Shown here: positions 61,134 through 64,000 of the stretch, in pieces
Layout: each line of letters begins with the position of its first letter
Numbering within the stretch: the stretch's first letter is position 1
Assembly: GCA_036960485.1 (NCBI GenBank)
Contig: JBALXS010000001.1
Coordinates: 62,001 to 126,000 of the forward strand
DNA length: 64,000 bases
Origin: Rs1 sp036960485
Lineage (GTDB): Bacteria; Pseudomonadota; Gammaproteobacteria; Pseudomonadales; Balneatricaceae
Direction: 5' to 3'
Notes under the pieces: generated by a model
Told to the model about the DNA's origin: nothing
Databases searched by the model: none
The model's input: only the letters and a program-made list of their open reading frames with translations
Made by a program: the position numbers and the translations under genes

Positions 61134-62582
61134 CTATTGAATAGCATCTCCAACACGTACAATTTTCAGTGTATTAGTGCCACCTTGTGCATCAACATAA
61201 TCACCTTTTGTGATAACTACTAAATCACCTTCTTTTGCGCTACCTGTTTTGACAACTTCATCAATAGCACGTTGGTTAATTTCGTTGGTTTTCATGCTGG
61301 CTGAACTAAAAGGAATGGTGTGAACGTTACGGTACATAGCCACTTTAGTTTGCGTTTCTGGGTTATCTGATAACGCAAAAACAGGTAACGTAGTACGCAA
61401 GCGGGTTGCTTGTTTAGGAGTTGCTCCGGATTCAGTCATACAGATAATTGCTTTTACACCTTCCAAATGGTTTGCAGTATATACTGCTGCCAATGCAATG
61501 GTTTCATCGATATTATCGAACTGCTCGTTAAGGCGGTGTCCTGATTTAGCTAAATTTCGGCTAGACTCTGCTCCGCGACAAATTCTATCCATCGCTTCAA
61601 CTGCTTGTACTGGGTATTGACCAGCGGCTGTTTCAGCTGAAAGCATTACAGCATCAGTGTGATCAAATACAGCATTCGCTACATCTGAAACTTCTGCACG
61701 AGTTGGCATCGGGCTGCTAATCATTGATTCCATCATTTGAGTCGCAGTGATAACAACTTTGTTTAAGCTGCGTGTGCGCTGAATGATATGTTTTTGCACG
61801 CCAACTAAGGTAGCATCACCAATTTCAACTGCTAAGTCACCACGTGCGACCATGACAACCTCAGAGGCTCTGATAATGTTATCTAGCACTGCATCATCAG
61901 CAATTGTTTCAGCTCGTTCAATTTTTGCCACTAATCCAGCTTTAGAGCCAGCAGCAGTTAGCAAAGCACGTGCTTCATGCATATCGTGCTCATCTCTAGG
62001 GAAAGAGACAGCAATGTAATCGGCATTAATCTCAGCAGCAACTATTATGTCAGCTTTGTCTTTGTCAGTAAGTGCTTTTGCTGAAAGCCCACCGCCTAAG
62101 CGGTTAATACCTTTGTTGTTAGAAAGAGGCCCCGCGGTGATTACTTTTGTGGTGATAGAATCAGCAGCAACGTTAGTAACTTCAAGCACAACTCTGCCAT
62201 CGTCAAGTAGTAAAACATCGCCAATACTTGAGTCGGTAATTAGCGCTAAATAGTCTATTCCAACTTGATGTTGATCACCATCTTCATAGCCAAGTTTAGC
62301 GTTTAATGTGAAAGTAGCGCCTTCAACAAGCTCTATTTTACTTTCTCTAAAACGAGCAATACGAATTTTTGGGCCTTGTAGATCGGCTAAAATGGCAACA
62401 AATACATTGTTCTTTACTGCTACTTCTCTAATTATTCTAGCGCGTTCACGGTGATCATCAGCTTCTCCATGAGAGAAGTTAAGTCTTAAAACGTTTGCCC
62501 CTGCCAATATAATCGCTTCGATTTCTTCAAAGCTGCTTGTAGATGGACCTAGTGTGGCAACTATTTTAGTGTGTCTTAACAT
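61134..62582 (-). CDS. pyk: Pyruvate kinase
   Basis: Makes pyruvate and ATP from phosphoenolpyruvate and ADP. It is 482 residues. The sequence carries TKIVATLGPSTSSFEEIEAI, VLRLNFSHGEADDHRERARI, the catalytic VAKIERAE and VMVARGDLAVEIG, and MMESMISSPMPTRAEVSDVA. Length and sequence resemble the PykA (type II) form. It follows gap by 29 bases, so gap-pyk is an operon. Confidence 0.96.
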   Translation of the reverse strand: MLRHTKIVATLGPSTSSFEEIEAIILAGANVLRLNFSHGEADDHRERARIIREVAVKNNVFVAILADLQGPKIRIARFRESKIELVEGATFTLNAKLGYEDGDQHQVGIDYLALITDSSIGDVLLLDDGRVVLEVTNVAADSITTKVITAGPLSNNKGINRLGGGLSAKALTDKDKADIIVAAEINADYIAVSFPRDEHDMHEARALLTAAGSKAGLVAKIERAETIADDAVLDNIIRASEVVMVARGDLAVEIGDATLVGVQKHIIQRTRSLNKVVITATQMMESMISSPMPTRAEVSDVANAVFDHTDAVMLSAETAAGQYPVQAVEAMDRICRGAESSRNLAKSGHRLNEQFDNIDETIALAAVYTANHLEGVKAIICMTESGATPKQATRLRTTLPVFALSDNPETQTKVAMYRNVHTIPFSSASMKTNEINQRAIDEVVKTGSAKEGDLVVITKGDYVDAQGGTNTLKIVRVGDAIQ

Positions 62583-62611
62583 AATTAACTCTCTTTTATA
62601 GCTCTGATTTA

Positions 62612-63622
62612 TTACGACTGAGCGGGTGCATTCATGAGGGACAATGTGTTATCTAACATTCTGTTAGAAAAGCCCCATTCGTTATCATACCACGACATGA
62701 CTTTAACTTGGCGTCCTGAAACTTTAGTTTGCGTAGCATCAAAAATAGATGATAGCGGATTATGGTTGAAATCAATTGAAACCAGTGGAGCTGTATTAAA
62801 CCCTAAAACGCTATTCTCTTGACTAGCGGTCTGCATTATTTGATTGATTTCTTCAGCACTAGTCGCTCTTTTGGCGATAAAACTAAAGTCGACCACAGAA
62901 ACATTGATGGTTGGTACGCGCATCGCCATTCCATCAATTAATCCTTTTAGTTCAGGAAGCACTAAGCCAACAGCCGCTGCTGCGCCAGTGCTTGTCGGTA
63001 TCATAGATTGTGTTGCTGATCGGGCTCTGTAGGGATCGCTATGGTAAGTGTCAGAAAGATTCTGATCATTGGTATAGGCGTGGATAGTTGTCATTAAACC
63101 AGATTCTATACCAACGCTTGCATTTAAGGCTTGTGCAACAGGTGCTAAGCAATTTGTAGTACATGAAGCATTAGAAATTATTTGATGTTCTGCGCGTAAA
63201 ATTTGATCATTAACACCATGTACAACAGTAGCATCCACTTCTTTGCCTGGGGCTGAAATAATAACCTTACTCGCGCCTGCTTCAATGTGCGCCTGAGCTT
63301 GATCTCTGTGCGTGAAAAAACCAGTGCACTCGTAAACAACATCAATGTTTAGCTTTTTCCAAGGTAAATTCCTGGGTTCACGCTCTGCAAACATCGCTAT
63401 AATATCATTGTTGACCGTTAAAGATTCAGCGTCGTGATTGATATCACCCTTGAAAGGGCCGTGTACAGAGTCGTATTGAAAAAGGTGGGCATTCATCTGC
63501 GCCGCACCTAAATCATTTATTGCAACGACTTGTATGTTGTCTCTGTAGTTGCCTTCATAAAGCGCTCTTAAAATATTACGTCCGATTCTTCCAAAACCAT
63601 TAATAGCAACGCGAATAGTCAT
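62612..63622 (-). CDS. gap: Glyceraldehyde-3-phosphate dehydrogenase, type I
   Basis: Oxidises glyceraldehyde-3-phosphate to 1,3-bisphosphoglycerate. It is 336 residues. The NAD motif INGFGRIGRNILRALYE, catalytic Cys154 in NASCTTNCLAP, and MSWYDNEWGFSNRM are present. GAGGT precedes the ATG. Adjacent pyk and an upstream HexR palindrome identify it as the catabolic Entner-Doudoroff-linked gap. Confidence 0.96.
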   Translation of the reverse strand: MTIRVAINGFGRIGRNILRALYEGNYRDNIQVVAINDLGAAQMNAHLFQYDSVHGPFKGDINHDAESLTVNNDIIAMFAEREPRNLPWKKLNIDVVYECTGFFTHRDQAQAHIEAGASKVIISAPGKEVDATVVHGVNDQILRAEHQIISNASCTTNCLAPVAQALNASVGIESGLMTTIHAYTNDQNLSDTYHSDPYRARSATQSMIPTSTGAAAAVGLVLPELKGLIDGMAMRVPTINVSVVDFSFIAKRATSAEEINQIMQTASQENSVLGFNTAPLVSIDFNHNPLSSIFDATQTKVSGRQVKVMSWYDNEWGFSNRMLDNTLSLMNAPAQS

Positions 63623-63637
63623 AATAAACCTCTATAT

Positions 63638-63650
63638 TGTAAAAATTTAC
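63638..63650 (-). promoter_or_regulatory. Weak HexR-like element close to gap
   Basis: TGTAAAAATTTAC, 16 bases before the gap start, resembles the HexR half-site arrangement but lacks the ATATTAC centre. It may be a secondary site or chance in AT-rich DNA. Confidence 0.3.
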
Positions 63651-63700
63651 TTAATATTACTCCTTTTTAGGTTGTTTGGTAGCTATTTGTGTAATTAATC

Positions 63701-63714
63701 TTGTAATATTACAA
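63701..63714 (-). promoter_or_regulatory. HexR operator upstream of gap-pyk
   Basis: TTGTAATATTACAA is a perfect 14-base palindrome, 79 bases before gap, and shares TGTAATATTAC with the zwf site at 59801. It fits the HexR consensus reported in Pseudomonas and Shewanella. Confidence 0.72.
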
Positions 63715-64000
63715 CATAAATAGATCTGTTGTTCTTGATTTAAAAATACTAGTTAGTTGACATTACCTAGAGGTGATTAAATAGAGTTTGATTTACGAGT
63801 GAAGTAGTAATTAGATATTTAAGTCGTCATAGGTGAGCGCTTCATATAAATAAGCTGCGGTTTAAGTGGCTGTTGTCGATTGCTATTTTAGATAGTGAGA
63901 AAGTTATAACTGCGTTGTTGTAAATATAGTTATAAATAAAGGCAGTTAAAGTTTTTTTTGAAATTAGAGCGCAAATTTTTGTAGTAGAATATCATCAATT

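Larger units (their letters stand above)
63623..64000 (-). other. Control region upstream of gap to the window edge
   Basis: No gene is seen in these 378 AT-rich bases. The part next to gap holds a perfect HexR palindrome (63701-63714) and a weaker related element (63638-63650). Farther out nothing is recognised. Confidence 0.45.

Noticed and set aside
1..64000. CRISPR arrays, insertion sequences, integrases, prophage genes, replication origin
   Set aside because: No regularly spaced repeats, transposase or integrase domains, phage structural genes or DnaA-box clusters were seen.

Overview
The window is an AT-rich chromosomal segment of a flagellated gammaproteobacterium. Its gene content and order (flrABC/fleQSR with fliE to flhB, amgK-murU divergent from lptD-surA-pdxA-ksgA-apaG-apaH, a DUF2333 protein beside an OapA-type M23 peptidase, a HexR-controlled Entner-Doudoroff set) point to the Pseudomonas/Cellvibrionales side of the class, probably marine. 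The species cannot be told from the sequence. I see no insertion sequence, prophage, CRISPR array or integron; nearly everything is core metabolism and cell structure.

Layout. (1) 1-22.8 kb is flagellar. It holds an unrecognised ORF at the left edge, a DUF2802 membrane protein, the regulatory operon flrA-flrB-flrC, an acetyl-CoA synthetase gene (acs) lodged inside the cluster, then fliE-F-G, fliH, fliI-J, fliK and fliL-M-N-O-P-Q-R-flhB. Two near-consensus sigma-54 promoters stand in front of fliE and fliK, which fits control by the FlrA and FlrC activators encoded upstream. The cluster stops after flhB; flhA, flhF and fliA are not in the window. (2) 23-27 kb holds a secreted YHS protein, a TetR regulator, rsuA and pgi. 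(3) 27.2-32.8 kb is the macromolecular synthesis region on the minus strand, rpsU-dnaG-rpoD, followed by a CAT-anticodon tRNA. It contains two decayed genes: a yqeY pseudogene between rpsU and dnaG, and a broken tRNA copy next to the intact one. (4) 33-35.2 kb, plus strand: tsaD, folB and a divergent folK. (5) 35.3-43 kb, minus strand: glpE, then the envelope/ribosome maturation run lptD-surA-pdxA-ksgA-apaG-apaH. (6) 43.3-50.5 kb: amgK-murU (peptidoglycan sugar recycling), djlA, a DUF3530 protein, rpe, an M23 peptidase and a DUF2333 protein. (7) 50.6-55.6 kb: upp, then a branched-chain 2-oxoacid dehydrogenase pair (E2 and a fused E1) divergent from an Lrp-type regulator. (8) 55.8-63.6 kb: an IclR regulator and the central-carbon block zwf-pgl-eda, hexR, and gap-pyk, with HexR-like palindromes before zwf/hexR and before gap.

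How it fits together. The flagellar genes encode the regulators, the basal body MS ring/rotor (FliF, FliG, FliM, FliN), and the export gate and ATPase (FliO-P-Q-R, FlhB, FliH-I-J). The carbon block sends glucose-6-phosphate through 6-phosphogluconate and KDPG to pyruvate and glyceraldehyde-3-phosphate; edd is not in the window. I found no new multi-gene system. The most informative unannotated signals are the two pseudogenes, the enlarged gaps inside the flagellar cluster, acs inserted between flrC and fliE, and a FolK-like protein with an altered catalytic loop.
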